51,220 nucleotides of DNA from assembly GCA_020248785.1 (NCBI GenBank), contig JADCGX010000225.1, positions 1 to 51,220 of the forward strand. The letters are read 5' to 3'. A model generated the notes under the pieces. That model was not told the DNA's origin. It searched no databases and saw only the letters and a program-made list of their open reading frames with translations. This document shows positions 31,219-40,673 of the stretch, in pieces. Made by a program: the position numbers and the translations under genes. Position 1 is the first letter of the stretch, and the number at the start of each line of letters is the position of its first letter. Source of the DNA: Burkholderiales bacterium (lineage in GTDB: Bacteria; Pseudomonadota; Gammaproteobacteria; Burkholderiales; Burkholderiaceae_F).

Positions 31219-32003
31219 CGATGAACGATCGGCTGCTGCGTGTCGTCGTGCCCGCGCTGGTGCTCGGCGGCGTGGTGCTCGGATGGGAACTGCTGGTGCG
31301 AGCCGCGCAGATCCCGCACTACATCCTGCCGGCGCCGAGTCGCATCCTCGCGACGCTGGTCGAACACTTTCCATCGCTGGCGGTCTCGTGGTGGTTCACC
31401 ATCAAGATCACCTTCGGCGCGCTGCTGCTCGCCGCCGCCGGCGGCGTGCTGCTGGCCACGGTGTTCGCCCTGTCGCGCAGCGTGGAACTGGCCCTGTTTC
31501 CGCTGGCGATCGTGCTGCAGGTGACGCCGATCGTCGCCATCGCGCCGCTGATCCTCATCTACGTCGAAAGCACGACCGCGGCGCTGCTGATCTGCGCCTG
31601 GATCGTCGCGTTCTTCCCGATCCTGTCCAACACCGTGATCGGCCTGCGTGCCGCCGATCCCAACCTGCGCGATCTGTTTCGCCTGTATCGCGCCACGCCC
31701 TGGCAGCGGCTGCGCTGGCTGATGGTGCCCAGTGCGCTGCCGTACTTCATCGCGGGGCTCAAGATTTCCGGCGGGCTTGCGCTGATCGGCGCGGTGGTGG
31801 CCGAGTTCGCGGCCGGGGCTGCCGGCCGCGAGACCGGCCTGGCCTCGCGCATTCTCGAAGCCAGCTTCCGTACCGACATCCCGCGCATGTACGCTGCGCT
31901 GCTGCTCGTGGCGCTGACCGGTGTCGCGATCTTCGTCCTGTTCAACCTGCTGTCGCGATGGCTCCTGGGCCGCTGGCACGCGAGCGAGAGCGGCGATCGG
32001 TGA
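31215..32003 (+). CDS. NitT/TauT-type ABC importer, permease
   Basis: The 262-residue protein has about six membrane helices. The opening ILPAPSRILATLVEHFPSLA is characteristic of this permease branch. The cytoplasmic EAA-like loop reads LFRLYRATPWQRLRWLMVPS, which contacts the ATPase. The ATG shares bases with the ATPase stop (ATGA at 31215-31218). A short palindrome separates it from the binding-protein gene. Confidence 0.92.
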   Translation: MTMNDRLLRVVVPALVLGGVVLGWELLVRAAQIPHYILPAPSRILATLVEHFPSLAVSWWFTIKITFGALLLAAAGGVLLATVFALSRSVELALFPLAIVLQVTPIVAIAPLILIYVESTTAALLICAWIVAFFPILSNTVIGLRAADPNLRDLFRLYRATPWQRLRWLMVPSALPYFIAGLKISGGLALIGAVVAEFAAGAAGRETGLASRILEASFRTDIPRMYAALLLVALTGVAIFVLFNLLSRWLLGRWHASESGDR

Positions 32004-32017
32004 TCGCGTGGTGTCGT

Positions 32018-32035
32018 GCCCGCGCAGGCGGGCAT
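32018..32035. repeat. REP-like palindrome between permease and binding-protein genes
   Basis: TGCCCGC-GCAG-GCGGGCA is a perfect 7-bp stem, the same type as the palindromes at 15462 and 17313. Between genes of one operon it may stabilise or attenuate the transcript. Confidence 0.6.
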
Positions 32036-32066
32036 CCAGCGTCCGTCACCTTTGGAGACTTCCCTC

Positions 32067-33104
32067 ATGCACGAACAACGCCGCTTCCTCCTCACCGCCG
32101 CCATTGCCGCGCCCACCGTCTGGACCGGCCGCACGCTCGCCAGCTCACCCACACGCGAGAAGGCCGTGTTCGCCACCAACTGGAAGGCGCAGGCTGCGCA
32201 CGGCGGCTTCTATCAGGCGCTGGTCGACGGCACCTACCGGCAGTTCGGTCTCGACGTGCAGATCCGCCCCGGCGGGCCGCAGGTCAACAACCGGCCGCTG
32301 CTGCCGGCCGGCCGCATCGACTTCCTGATGGCGGGCAATCTGCTGCACTGCTTTGACAACGTGAAGCAGGGCATCCCGGTGCTGGCGGTGGCGGCCATGT
32401 TTCAGAAAGACCCGCAGGCGCTGATCGCGCATCCGGACCAGGGCTATGAAGACTTCGCCAAGCTAAAGGACGCGCCGGTCGCGCTGATTGCCAAGGATGC
32501 GCAGTTCACCTGGTGGCAGTGGCTGAAGGTGCGGCATGGTTTCCGTGACGAGGCGCTGCGCCCGTACAACTACAACCTGGGCCCGTTCCTCGCCAACAAG
32601 CGCGCCATCCAGCAGGGCTACTCAGTCGCCGAGCCGATCTACGTGAAGAAGCAGGGCGGCTTCGAGCCGGTGGTACACCTGCTGGCCGACCACGGCTTTT
32701 CCACCTACAGCACGCTGATCGAAACGCGGCGCGATACCGTGGACAAGCGCCCCGAGTACGTGCAGCGCTTCGTCGACGCCTCGATCCTCGGCTGGGCGGC
32801 GTACCTGAACGGCGACCGCAAGGCGGCCAACACGCGCATGCTGCGCGAGAACCCCGAGATGACGGAAGAAGAACTCGAAGCCAGCGTCGCGCTGATGAAG
32901 ACGCAGGGCATCGTCGATAGTGGCGAGGCGCGCGAACGCGGCATCGGCGCGATGAACTCCGCGCGCATCCGCGACTTCTACGACAACATGGTGCGAGCGG
33001 GGTTGTACAAGGCGGGCGAGGTGGATCTGGCCAAGGTGGCGGATACGCGGTTCGTGAATCGGCAGATCGGGGTGGCGGAGCGGCGGAAGCTGGGCGGGCG
33101 GTAG
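32067..33104 (+). CDS. NMT1/SsuA-like ABC substrate-binding protein
   Basis: From ATG 32067, preceded by TTGGAGAC, the product is 345 residues. The N-terminus (EQRRFLLTAAIAAPTVW) is an export signal with an Arg-Arg pair, possibly Tat. The mature domain has the family pattern TNWKAQAAHGGFYQALVDGT, FGLDVQIRPGGPQ and DFLMAGNLLH. Relatives bind nitrate, sulfonates, pyrimidine precursors of thiamine or similar small molecules; the ligand is not deducible. It completes the importer with the two genes before it. Confidence 0.88.
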   Translation: MHEQRRFLLTAAIAAPTVWTGRTLASSPTREKAVFATNWKAQAAHGGFYQALVDGTYRQFGLDVQIRPGGPQVNNRPLLPAGRIDFLMAGNLLHCFDNVKQGIPVLAVAAMFQKDPQALIAHPDQGYEDFAKLKDAPVALIAKDAQFTWWQWLKVRHGFRDEALRPYNYNLGPFLANKRAIQQGYSVAEPIYVKKQGGFEPVVHLLADHGFSTYSTLIETRRDTVDKRPEYVQRFVDASILGWAAYLNGDRKAANTRMLRENPEMTEEELEASVALMKTQGIVDSGEARERGIGAMNSARIRDFYDNMVRAGLYKAGEVDLAKVADTRFVNRQIGVAERRKLGGR

Positions 33105-33191
33105 CGCCTGCCCGGGTGCGCTTCAGCACCACTCGACGCAGGAGGCGCGCTCGGACGCGGGCGACGTACCCGCTGCGCGTCGGGCGCGCAA

Positions 33192-35879
33192 TCAGGGCAT
33201 GATCGCGGCCAGCGCGGCGGCTTCGTCCTGATAGAGCCGCTCAGCGCGAGCGGCAAGCCCGCCCTGAGGGCGGCTGCGCTCGACCTCGGCCAGCAGCGCC
33301 GCAGCGGTCGCGAGGTCGCCAAGTTCGCGTGCTGCACGCGCAGCCAGCAGGCGCGTCGTTGCGAGTGCCCGTGGCGGAACCTTCAGCGTGTCACGCCGCA
33401 GCTTGATGACGCGCTCCAGCACCTCCCGCGCCGCCGCCGGTTGGCCGGCGGACAGCAGCGCCAGCGCCTGCCACTCCAGCGACTGGGCCAGCGACGCACT
33501 GTTCGGCCGCGCTTTGGACATAGCGGCCACCCCGTCCGCAGCACGTTTCAGCCCGGCGTCGATCGCCCCCGTGGCCACCAGCGCACGCCCGAGCAGGACA
33601 TCGTTCTGCGCATTGCGGAACGCCGCTTCTCCTTCCGCCTCGATGTAGCCGTTTCTCGCGGCCTGCAGATCCGTCACCGCGTCGCCACCCCGGCCGAGAT
33701 CGAGCAGCAGGCGGCCACGGACCGACAGGGCATCGGGCAGGTCGAGCCGGCGGACGCCGTAACGCTGCGCAAAGGCGACCGCTTCGTCGGCATGCTGGAG
33801 CGCTTCGGCATCTTTGCCTTCCATCGAAAGCACTGTCACCAGTGCGTTCTCGTTGAACAGACGGAGCATGCTGGTGGGCTCGTCGCGGCCGAATCGCTGC
33901 GCGGCCTCCAGCATCAGCGGCAGGTACTCACTGCTGCTGCGCGCTTCGCGTGCCAGCAGTCGGGCCCGCAAGGACAGCGCGCGGGCACGGAACCGCTCGC
34001 CCTCGGCGCCGGCCGCGGCGATCTCAGCCTCCAGTGCCTCCACCGCTGGACGAAAGCGACGCATATCGTTGAACAGAAAGGCCGACTGAGCGACGTTCGT
34101 GGTCAGATCGATGCGGTCACGCGCGCCGACCGCGACGCCTGCCCGCTGCATCGCCTGCAGCGCGTGCTCCATCCAGCGAAACGCGTCCTCAGGCCGGTCG
34201 ATGTCGCGATAGATGGCGCCGAGGAACGCTGCCACCTCCGCCTCGGCATCCGGATACTTGGCGAGGCGGGTACCAAAGTCGCGCGCCAGGGCGTCGATCG
34301 CATCGGCGACGGTGACCTGAGACACCGCCTTGCCGCCTTCGCTGACCGTCATGCGGCTGAAGACGTCGAACAGCACCTGCTTGATTGCGGCTGCGCGTTC
34401 GCTCTGGTTGAGGGCTGCCGCTTCCTGCGTCCTTGCGCGTTCGGCGGCGCGGCGCTCCGCCTCGGCAGCGGCGCTGGCGCGGCGAGCCGCCGCGGTGGCC
34501 TCGCTTGCCGCATTGTCTGCTTCGCTCTGCGCGGCGAATGCCAGGCTCCGCTGCTGCTCGGCGACCTGCCTGGCCTCGACCGCTCGCTTCGCACCTTCAT
34601 CGGCCGCTTCAGCAGCTCTCACTGCCCGGTCACGTTGCCGGTCAGCTTCCTGGGCCTGCCACAGGGCGACCGTGACGCCGACGGCCAGCGCAGCGACAGC
34701 GATCGACCCTGCACCCACCTGCAGTCGGTAGCGGCGCATGAACTTCGCCGCGCGATACGCGAAGGCATCCGGCTGCGCCCTCACGGGTTCGCTGTTCAGG
34801 TGCCGCGTGATGTCCTGCGCCAGCGCATCGATGGTCGGGTAGCGGTCGGCAGGGGTCTTCTTCAGCGCCTTGTTGAGGATGGCGTCGACGTCGCCACGCA
34901 ACGCGCGCTGGGCGGGAGTCTCGGTGGCCGCCTCGCTGGCAGTTACCGCGTCGACGCTTGCGATCGCTTCTTCCAGCTCTGCCGCACTGCCGCGCTTCAG
35001 CTTGTACGGTTTGGCGCCGGTCAGCAGCTCATAGGCCACCACGCCCAGGGAGTAGACATCGCTGGCCGTGCCGATCGGCTCGCCCTTGATCTGCTCGGGG
35101 CTGGCGTAGTCCAGTGTCAGCGCGCGGCCGGCGAGCTGGGTGAGCTGCGTCTCCTGTGTGCGGTCGCCTTCCATCAGCTTGGCAATGCCGAAGTCCAGCA
35201 ATCTGACTTGTCCGTCCGCCGTGACGAGGATGTTGCTGGGCTTGAGATCCCGATGCACCGCCAGCCGGCTGTGAGCGAAGGCCACCGCGCCACAGACCTG
35301 CAGCAGCAGGTCGAGCTTCTGCCGCACCGACAGGCTGCGCTCGCGCGCGTACTCATCGATCGGCTGGCCTTCCACATACTCCAGCGCCAGATACGGCCGG
35401 CCGTGCTGGTCGACCCCGGCGTCGTACAGACGCGCGATGTTGGGGTGCTCCAGCGAGGCCAGGATGTCGCGCTCGCGCGCCATGCGTTCGGCGAGACCCC
35501 GCGCCCACACCAGCCGCGGCAGCTTCAGCGCCACCTTGCGCTTGAGTGATCCGTCGGCGCGCTCGGCCAGCCACACCGCACCCATGCCACCGGTGCCGAG
35601 TTCGGAGATCAGTCGATACGGGCCGATGCTGGCGCCGGCAGCCAGCTCGGTCAGCGGCCCGCGCTCGGCGACCCGCGTCAACCGCGGCAGGGTGGCCAGG
35701 AAGGCATCGGTCTCGACACCAGCCGCGTTCGCCAGCAAGGAGCGCAGCGTCTCGCGATGCTGCGCTCGCTCACCTTCGAGCGACTGCACGAACTTGTCGC
35801 GCGCCTCGGCCGGCAGCGCGAGCGCTTCGTCCAGCAGCGCGCTGATGGCAGGCCACGATTCGGGCGTCGCGTCAGCCAT
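33192..35879 (-). CDS. Membrane-spanning Ser/Thr protein kinase, downstream copy
   Basis: The 895-residue protein has an N-terminal helical region (about 1-85) and a complete Hanks-type kinase domain (about 88-350). Kinase motifs are GTGGMGAVWLAER (P-loop), VALKLPRL (Lys), VHRDLKPSNILV (catalytic Asp) and LLDFGIAKL (DFG). One membrane helix follows (GAGSIAVAALAVGVTVALW, about 385-405), then a long alanine/glutamate coiled coil, then TPR-like helices. It should sense signals outside the membrane and phosphorylate cytoplasmic proteins. It lies 33 bp after a paralogous kinase gene in one operon. Confidence 0.93.
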   Translation of the reverse strand: MADATPESWPAISALLDEALALPAEARDKFVQSLEGERAQHRETLRSLLANAAGVETDAFLATLPRLTRVAERGPLTELAAGASIGPYRLISELGTGGMGAVWLAERADGSLKRKVALKLPRLVWARGLAERMARERDILASLEHPNIARLYDAGVDQHGRPYLALEYVEGQPIDEYARERSLSVRQKLDLLLQVCGAVAFAHSRLAVHRDLKPSNILVTADGQVRLLDFGIAKLMEGDRTQETQLTQLAGRALTLDYASPEQIKGEPIGTASDVYSLGVVAYELLTGAKPYKLKRGSAAELEEAIASVDAVTASEAATETPAQRALRGDVDAILNKALKKTPADRYPTIDALAQDITRHLNSEPVRAQPDAFAYRAAKFMRRYRLQVGAGSIAVAALAVGVTVALWQAQEADRQRDRAVRAAEAADEGAKRAVEARQVAEQQRSLAFAAQSEADNAASEATAAARRASAAAEAERRAAERARTQEAAALNQSERAAAIKQVLFDVFSRMTVSEGGKAVSQVTVADAIDALARDFGTRLAKYPDAEAEVAAFLGAIYRDIDRPEDAFRWMEHALQAMQRAGVAVGARDRIDLTTNVAQSAFLFNDMRRFRPAVEALEAEIAAAGAEGERFRARALSLRARLLAREARSSSEYLPLMLEAAQRFGRDEPTSMLRLFNENALVTVLSMEGKDAEALQHADEAVAFAQRYGVRRLDLPDALSVRGRLLLDLGRGGDAVTDLQAARNGYIEAEGEAAFRNAQNDVLLGRALVATGAIDAGLKRAADGVAAMSKARPNSASLAQSLEWQALALLSAGQPAAAREVLERVIKLRRDTLKVPPRALATTRLLAARAARELGDLATAAALLAEVERSRPQGGLAARAERLYQDEAAALAAIMP

Positions 35880-35912
35880 AGGGCTTGAACGGGTGCTCGA
35901 GGCGACGCGACA

Positions 35913-38897
35913 TCATGCTGATGGCATGCGGCGCAGCGAGCTTGTTGCGAAGGGCCGAAAGTGCGGGCCCGCCCCTGATTTGACCAGAGCGCTCTCTGCT
36001 GCGCGCCGGAGCGATGCCGCTTGCGCACCTGCCCCAGACTGCTCCAACGCTTCTGCGAGGGCGAGTTTCGCCTCGGCCAACCACGGGCTGGAGCCCGTGT
36101 GACTGGCCTTGAACAGTGCTACGGCGCCTTCCATCGACTCGACTGCTGCCTTCGCGTCGAGCGGTAGTGCGGCCATGCCGATGACCAGCGCAACCTCGGC
36201 TTCAAGCGCTGCGAACCGTTCGCGCACAGCCGATGCGCGCACATCGGTCTGCGCCCGCTGCGCAACGCCAAGGGCCTCATCACGTCGACCCAGCTGCAAC
36301 AGGGCGCGAGCACGCAGGATGTCGCGCTCGGCGCCCTCGACATCGAGCGGCAGCGCGGCGACGTACGAGGGCGGCACGATCTCGTCGAGTCGGGCGAGCG
36401 CCTGATCAACTTGGTTGGTCGCCAGCGCCAGCCTTGCCTCAGCGAGCCGGAAGCGGTTGCGAACCCAAGGTTGTACCTGCAGAGCGCGCTCGATCGCTAC
36501 TGCCTCACCCAAAAGTGTGGCTGCCTTGGCGTATCGACCCTGGTGCAGTGCGATGACAGCCACCAGCCGCATCTCGTTCGCCAGCACTTGCGTTCCGGGG
36601 TAGTGCTTCAAGCTCGGCGCCATGCCCTGCTCGGCCAGTGGCAGCGCTGCACCCAGATCACCCTCGGCGAGCAGTGCGGCGGCCAGACTGATGCGCGCCC
36701 CCGAGGTGTAGTTGGGATCGTCGTCACCCCGCAGGTCGCGAATCTCGACCAACGCACGCTCGAGCAGCGGACGACCTTCGGCCCGACGCCCGCCAGCGTG
36801 CAGCACAGCGCCGAAACGTCGCTGCGTCGACAGCGTCGTGATGTCACGCTCACCGAGCTTGGTCCGGGCCAAATCAATCGCCTCGCGGAAGGTCGTTTCG
36901 GCTGCTTCGTACTTCATGAGCATCGCCTGCACTTCGCCTAGAGTCACCAGCGTCTGGACGACAGCGCGGTGCACCGGAGCGCCGCCCTTCTTCTGCTCGG
37001 CAACGGCCTCGCGCATCAGTGCCTCGGCCTCGACCACCTGGCCACGCTGCTGACGAGCTCGCGCCGCATACAACAGCGCAGAGCTCATCCGGTCCTCCTT
37101 TTCAACCTGGTACGGACGCAAGATGCGAATAGCCTCGTCAGCGGCCTCTTGCATGTTGTCAACGGCACTGGCAAACATGTGCATCTTTGCAATCGCTGTC
37201 ATGACCTCGCCGCGTCTGCGAGTGGCTGTCTCCCCGAGCGCGTCGAGGATCTGCTTCGCCTCCAGAAGAAGCGGCAGGCTTCGTTGGGGATCCTCGAACT
37301 GCCATGCCTGGAACATCAGGCCATCCACCACTCGGCCATCGCGGTCGCCATACATCTGCCGCAGCAGCCGGACGCGTTCGCCAGCCAGTTCGGCAGCCTG
37401 TTCGCTCAGCGCGAGGTCTTCGTACATCTGCGCCAACGTCCGAAGTACCTCCGACTTCGCCTCGGGCTCCGTTGCCAGATCGGTGCGAATGCGCTTCGCG
37501 CCAAGATCGAGCAGCTCGCGTGCTGTGGTCTTCTGTGCTTGCAGCGGGTCCGACTGCGTGCCCGCATTCGCCTGAAAAAGATCCTTCATAAAGTTCTGCA
37601 CGGCGGTTGCGCGGCGGCCCTCTCGCTCGGCTTGTGCGGCCTTGGCTCGCGCTTGCCCGGCTTGCCACAGCGCCACTGCAGTGCCCACCGAGAGCGCGAG
37701 TGTGGCGATTGCAGCAGTAGCGGCTTGCAAGCGATAGCGCCGCAGGAATTTCGCAACGCGATAGGCGACAGCATCAGCCTGTGCGCTGACTGGCTGGCTC
37801 GAAAGGTGTCGTCGCAGGTCCTCGGCGACGGCGTCGACAGTCGCGTAGCGGTCGCCCTGCACTTTCTTCAGTGCCTTGTTCAGGATCGCGTCGAGGTCGC
37901 CGCGAAGCTGCTTCTTGGTGGCCCTGTCGGCGACGACGTCACTCGCCTGCACCGGATCCGCTGCGGCGATCGCCTCTTCCAGCTCGGCTGCGCTGCCCCG
38001 CTTGAGCTTGTACGGCTTGGCGCCCGTCAGCAGCTCATAGGCGACCACGCCCAGGCTGTACACATCGCTCGCGGTGCCGATCGGCTCGCCCTTGATCTGC
38101 TCCGGACTGGCGTAGTCCAGCGTCAGCGCACGTCCCGCCAGCTGCGTGAGCTGGGTCTCCTTGGCGCTGTCGGCTTCAATTAGCTTGGCAATGCCGAAGT
38201 CGAGCAGCCGTACTTGGCCATCCGCGGTGACCAGGATGTTGCTCGGCTTGAGGTCCCGGTGCACCACCAGCCGGCTGTGGGCGAAGGCCACCGCGGCGCA
38301 CACCTGCAGCAGCAGGTCGAGCTTCTGCCGCACCGTCAGGCCGCGCTCCTTGGCATAGACGTCGATCGGCTGGCCTTCGACGTACTCCAGCGCCAGATAC
38401 GGCCGGCCGTGCTGGTCGACCCCGGCGTCGTACAGGCGGGCGATGTGCGGATGTTCGAGCGAGGCCAGGATGTCGCGCTCGCGTGCCATGCGCTCGGCCA
38501 GGCCCTTGGCCCAGACCAGGCGAGGCAGCTTCAGCGCGACCTTGCGCTTGAGCTGGCCATCGCTGCGCTCGGCCAGCCACACCGCACCCATGCCGCCGGT
38601 GCCCAGTTCGCTGAGGAGGCGATACGGGCCGATGGAGTCGCCGGCAGACAGCTCGGTCAGCGCGCCGGCGGGCGCCGCGGCCACCCGCGTCAGGCGCGGC
38701 AGGGTGGCGAGGAAGTCGCCGGTCTCCACGGCGGCCGATTGCGCCAGCAGCGCGCGCAGCGTGTCGCGGTGGACCGCCCGCTCGCCGTCGAGGGCCTCGA
38801 CGAAGCCGTCGCGCGCCTCGGGCGGCAGCGCCAGCACCTCGTCGAGCAGGGCGCTCACTTCGCTCCAGGTGGCGGCGGTCAGGACAGGCAGGGACAT
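35913..38897 (-). CDS. Membrane-spanning Ser/Thr protein kinase, upstream copy
   Basis: From ATG 38897 the protein is 994 residues. Its first about 400 residues closely parallel the downstream kinase: same N-terminal helical region, GTGGMGAVWLAER, VALKLPRL, VHRDLKPSNILV, LLDFGIAKL, and one membrane helix (AIATLALSVGTAVALW). After the helix it diverges completely into a TPR-rich domain (LRTLAQMYEDLALSEQAAEL; ALVEIRDLRGDDDP; TLLGEAVAIERAL). This is the layout of kinases found with TPR sensors in signalling islands with ECF-like sigma factors. The longer upstream open frame overlaps the membrane-protein gene and is not used. Confidence 0.93.
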   Translation of the reverse strand: MSLPVLTAATWSEVSALLDEVLALPPEARDGFVEALDGERAVHRDTLRALLAQSAAVETGDFLATLPRLTRVAAAPAGALTELSAGDSIGPYRLLSELGTGGMGAVWLAERSDGQLKRKVALKLPRLVWAKGLAERMARERDILASLEHPHIARLYDAGVDQHGRPYLALEYVEGQPIDVYAKERGLTVRQKLDLLLQVCAAVAFAHSRLVVHRDLKPSNILVTADGQVRLLDFGIAKLIEADSAKETQLTQLAGRALTLDYASPEQIKGEPIGTASDVYSLGVVAYELLTGAKPYKLKRGSAAELEEAIAAADPVQASDVVADRATKKQLRGDLDAILNKALKKVQGDRYATVDAVAEDLRRHLSSQPVSAQADAVAYRVAKFLRRYRLQAATAAIATLALSVGTAVALWQAGQARAKAAQAEREGRRATAVQNFMKDLFQANAGTQSDPLQAQKTTARELLDLGAKRIRTDLATEPEAKSEVLRTLAQMYEDLALSEQAAELAGERVRLLRQMYGDRDGRVVDGLMFQAWQFEDPQRSLPLLLEAKQILDALGETATRRRGEVMTAIAKMHMFASAVDNMQEAADEAIRILRPYQVEKEDRMSSALLYAARARQQRGQVVEAEALMREAVAEQKKGGAPVHRAVVQTLVTLGEVQAMLMKYEAAETTFREAIDLARTKLGERDITTLSTQRRFGAVLHAGGRRAEGRPLLERALVEIRDLRGDDDPNYTSGARISLAAALLAEGDLGAALPLAEQGMAPSLKHYPGTQVLANEMRLVAVIALHQGRYAKAATLLGEAVAIERALQVQPWVRNRFRLAEARLALATNQVDQALARLDEIVPPSYVAALPLDVEGAERDILRARALLQLGRRDEALGVAQRAQTDVRASAVRERFAALEAEVALVIGMAALPLDAKAAVESMEGAVALFKASHTGSSPWLAEAKLALAEALEQSGAGAQAASLRRAAESALVKSGAGPHFRPFATSSLRRMPSA

Positions 38898-38958
38898 CGC
38901 GTTACGCTCATGCGGGCTGTTGGCCCGCGCAGGCAGAGGGTGAAGCGGCGACGGGACT

Positions 38959-39753
38959 CTATCGGGCCGACGGCCGCGCCGGAAGGGGCCGCAACTCCAT
39001 CCAGTCCAGGGTGCGCACCAGCCCCACCGTCGCCGCCAGGCCAAAGGCCAGCGCACCAGCCAGCGCCGCCGTGGCGCCCAGTTGCACGGCCGTGGCGGCA
39101 AAGGCCAGCGCGAACAGCGCATTGCCGAACAGGCCGGCCACGTAGCCGCGCAGGAAACGCTGGATGTCCTGGTGCGAAGCCGTCAGATGCTGGTGCAGCA
39201 GCGCCGCACCGCTGATGATCGGCAGCGCGGCGAACAGGCCGGCCCAGAAGGCGCCGATCTCGCGCGCGATGACGGAGGCGAGCACGCTGACCGCACCGGC
39301 CACCAGGGCGGTGGCGAGCAGTTCGCCGCGTCGGCGCGACACCGGGCCGGAGCGCGGACCGCCGGCCGGCAGCAGCAGCACGGCGACGGCGCACAGGGCC
39401 GCGGTCACCAGCACCGCGCGCAGTGGATGGCCTGCCAGCAGCGCCATCGGCACGGCAGCACCGGCGGCGGCCGCCAGGCTGGCCGCCAGGGTGCGCCACG
39501 GCCCCCAGTGGCGGCTGAGCCGCTCGTAGGCCAGCGCGAACAAGGCCATCAGGCCGCTGGCCGCGATGCTGCCCACCGCAGCGCGTGCCGCGAAGGCCGC
39601 ACCCTGGTCGCTGGCGATCCACAGCAAGGCCGGCGCCGTGACGATCGGCAGCCCGGCCAGCAGGCCGGCGAGTCGCCGCCCGAGCGCTTGCGCCACCAGC
39701 AGCACGAGCGCCACGGTGATCGCTGTCAGCACGGCCTTGTAGCCCCAGTCCAT
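38959..39753 (-). CDS. Polytopic membrane protein, paralogue of the 29-kb gene
   Basis: I place the start at ATG 39753 (MDWGYKAVLTAITVALVLLV) because it matches the paralogue's N-terminus; the frame also extends to 39924 without homology. The 264-residue product has about nine membrane helices and the shared blocks GRRLAGLLAGLPIVTAPALL, IGAFWAGLFAALPIISGAAL and IQRFLRGYVAGLFGNALF. It is the first gene of the run leading into the two kinase genes (61-bp gap), so it may share their transcript and role. Confidence 0.8.
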   Translation of the reverse strand: MDWGYKAVLTAITVALVLLVAQALGRRLAGLLAGLPIVTAPALLWIASDQGAAFAARAAVGSIAASGLMALFALAYERLSRHWGPWRTLAASLAAAAGAAVPMALLAGHPLRAVLVTAALCAVAVLLLPAGGPRSGPVSRRRGELLATALVAGAVSVLASVIAREIGAFWAGLFAALPIISGAALLHQHLTASHQDIQRFLRGYVAGLFGNALFALAFAATAVQLGATAALAGALAFGLAATVGLVRTLDWMELRPLPARPSAR

Positions 39754-40061
39754 GTCGTGTTCCCCCAAGGTGCCGCAGCGCTCGCAGTCGTGCTGCATCG
39801 CGCTGACCTGCCTCCAATACGGAAGGGGGGGCGGGATCCGGACATCGCGGTGTCGTGAATTTTCGGCAGTCGCGGGTTCGACAGGATCGACCGCGTCATT
39901 CCGTAAAGGATGACGTGGGGGCAAGTGTCGGCTGCGAGGGGTGGAGCTGTCAGCCGAGTGTTCGCGCGCAATCCGTGGGCGATCCGTGGGCGGCTGTTCC
40001 CCAGATTGCGGTCAGTCGTTCACGCCGGCCCGGTCGGCCGCTGCATAACAGGGAGGAGAAG
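39754..40061. other. Divergent intergenic region of the kinase island
   Basis: It is 308 bp between the minus-strand membrane protein and the plus-strand lipoprotein. It contains the inverted copy of the tandem CCCACGGATCG motif (39971-39990), a G-run near 39825 and a strong ribosome site for the lipoprotein. Confidence 0.6.
39971..39990. promoter_or_regulatory. Tandem CCCACGGATCG motif, copy 2 (inverted)
   Basis: This is the exact reverse complement of 29862-29881. It lies 218 bp upstream of the paralogous membrane protein and 72 bp before the lipoprotein start, so it could serve either gene. Confidence 0.45.
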
Positions 40062-40616
40062 ATGGACAAGGACGCTGGTTCGGCCGCCGCCGTGCGGGCG
40101 GTGCTCAAGGGATGGGCGTCGGCGCTGCTCGCGATCGCGCTGGCGGGCTGCCAGCCGCAGGCGGCGCTGCTGGCCGGCCAGGCGCTGGCGGCGCAGTCCG
40201 GCGCCGGGCCGGCGCGGGCGCAGGGGCCGGGCGAGGAGACGCTGCGGCGGCTCGAGCGGCATGCCTTCAGCGCCTTCGTGGTGCCGTTGCTCGACGACGG
40301 CGACATCACGCGCTTTGCCGATGTGCACATCGGTCCGCTGTGCGGCGATGCCACCGAGGTCCATGCCGATGGCCGTCCGGTGATCCCGGGCACGGACCTG
40401 CCGCCCGGGGCCTTCACGCTGCAGTGGTCGCTCGGCCTGTTCTGCCCGTTCGGCGTGGACGGACCGGCGCTCGACGGACGGGTCGACGTGCTGGTGTTCC
40501 GCGACGACGAGCACGGGATGCAGGCGCTGGTACAGCCGAAGGGCCTGACGGTCAGCGACGGCCAAGGGTCCGTGCGGCTGGATGCCCGCACGCCCGCGCT
40601 GGTCGCCACGCAATAG
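40062..40616 (+). CDS. Putative lipoprotein (184 aa)
   Basis: ATG 40062 follows the very strong ribosome site GGGAGGAG. The signal ends in the lipobox LAGC (Cys30). The mature part has ERHAFSAFVVPLLDDGDITR and IGPLCGDATEVHADGRPVIP, with two more cysteines that might pair. No family is recognised. It is divergent from the kinase operon and converges with the sigma factor gene. Confidence 0.78.
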   Translation: MDKDAGSAAAVRAVLKGWASALLAIALAGCQPQAALLAGQALAAQSGAGPARAQGPGEETLRRLERHAFSAFVVPLLDDGDITRFADVHIGPLCGDATEVHADGRPVIPGTDLPPGAFTLQWSLGLFCPFGVDGPALDGRVDVLVFRDDEHGMQALVQPKGLTVSDGQGSVRLDARTPALVATQ

Positions 40617-40673
40617 CGCGCTGGCATACAGGCTGCCGCGACCGAGCAGTAAGGCTGCGTTGGCGGTCCGCCG

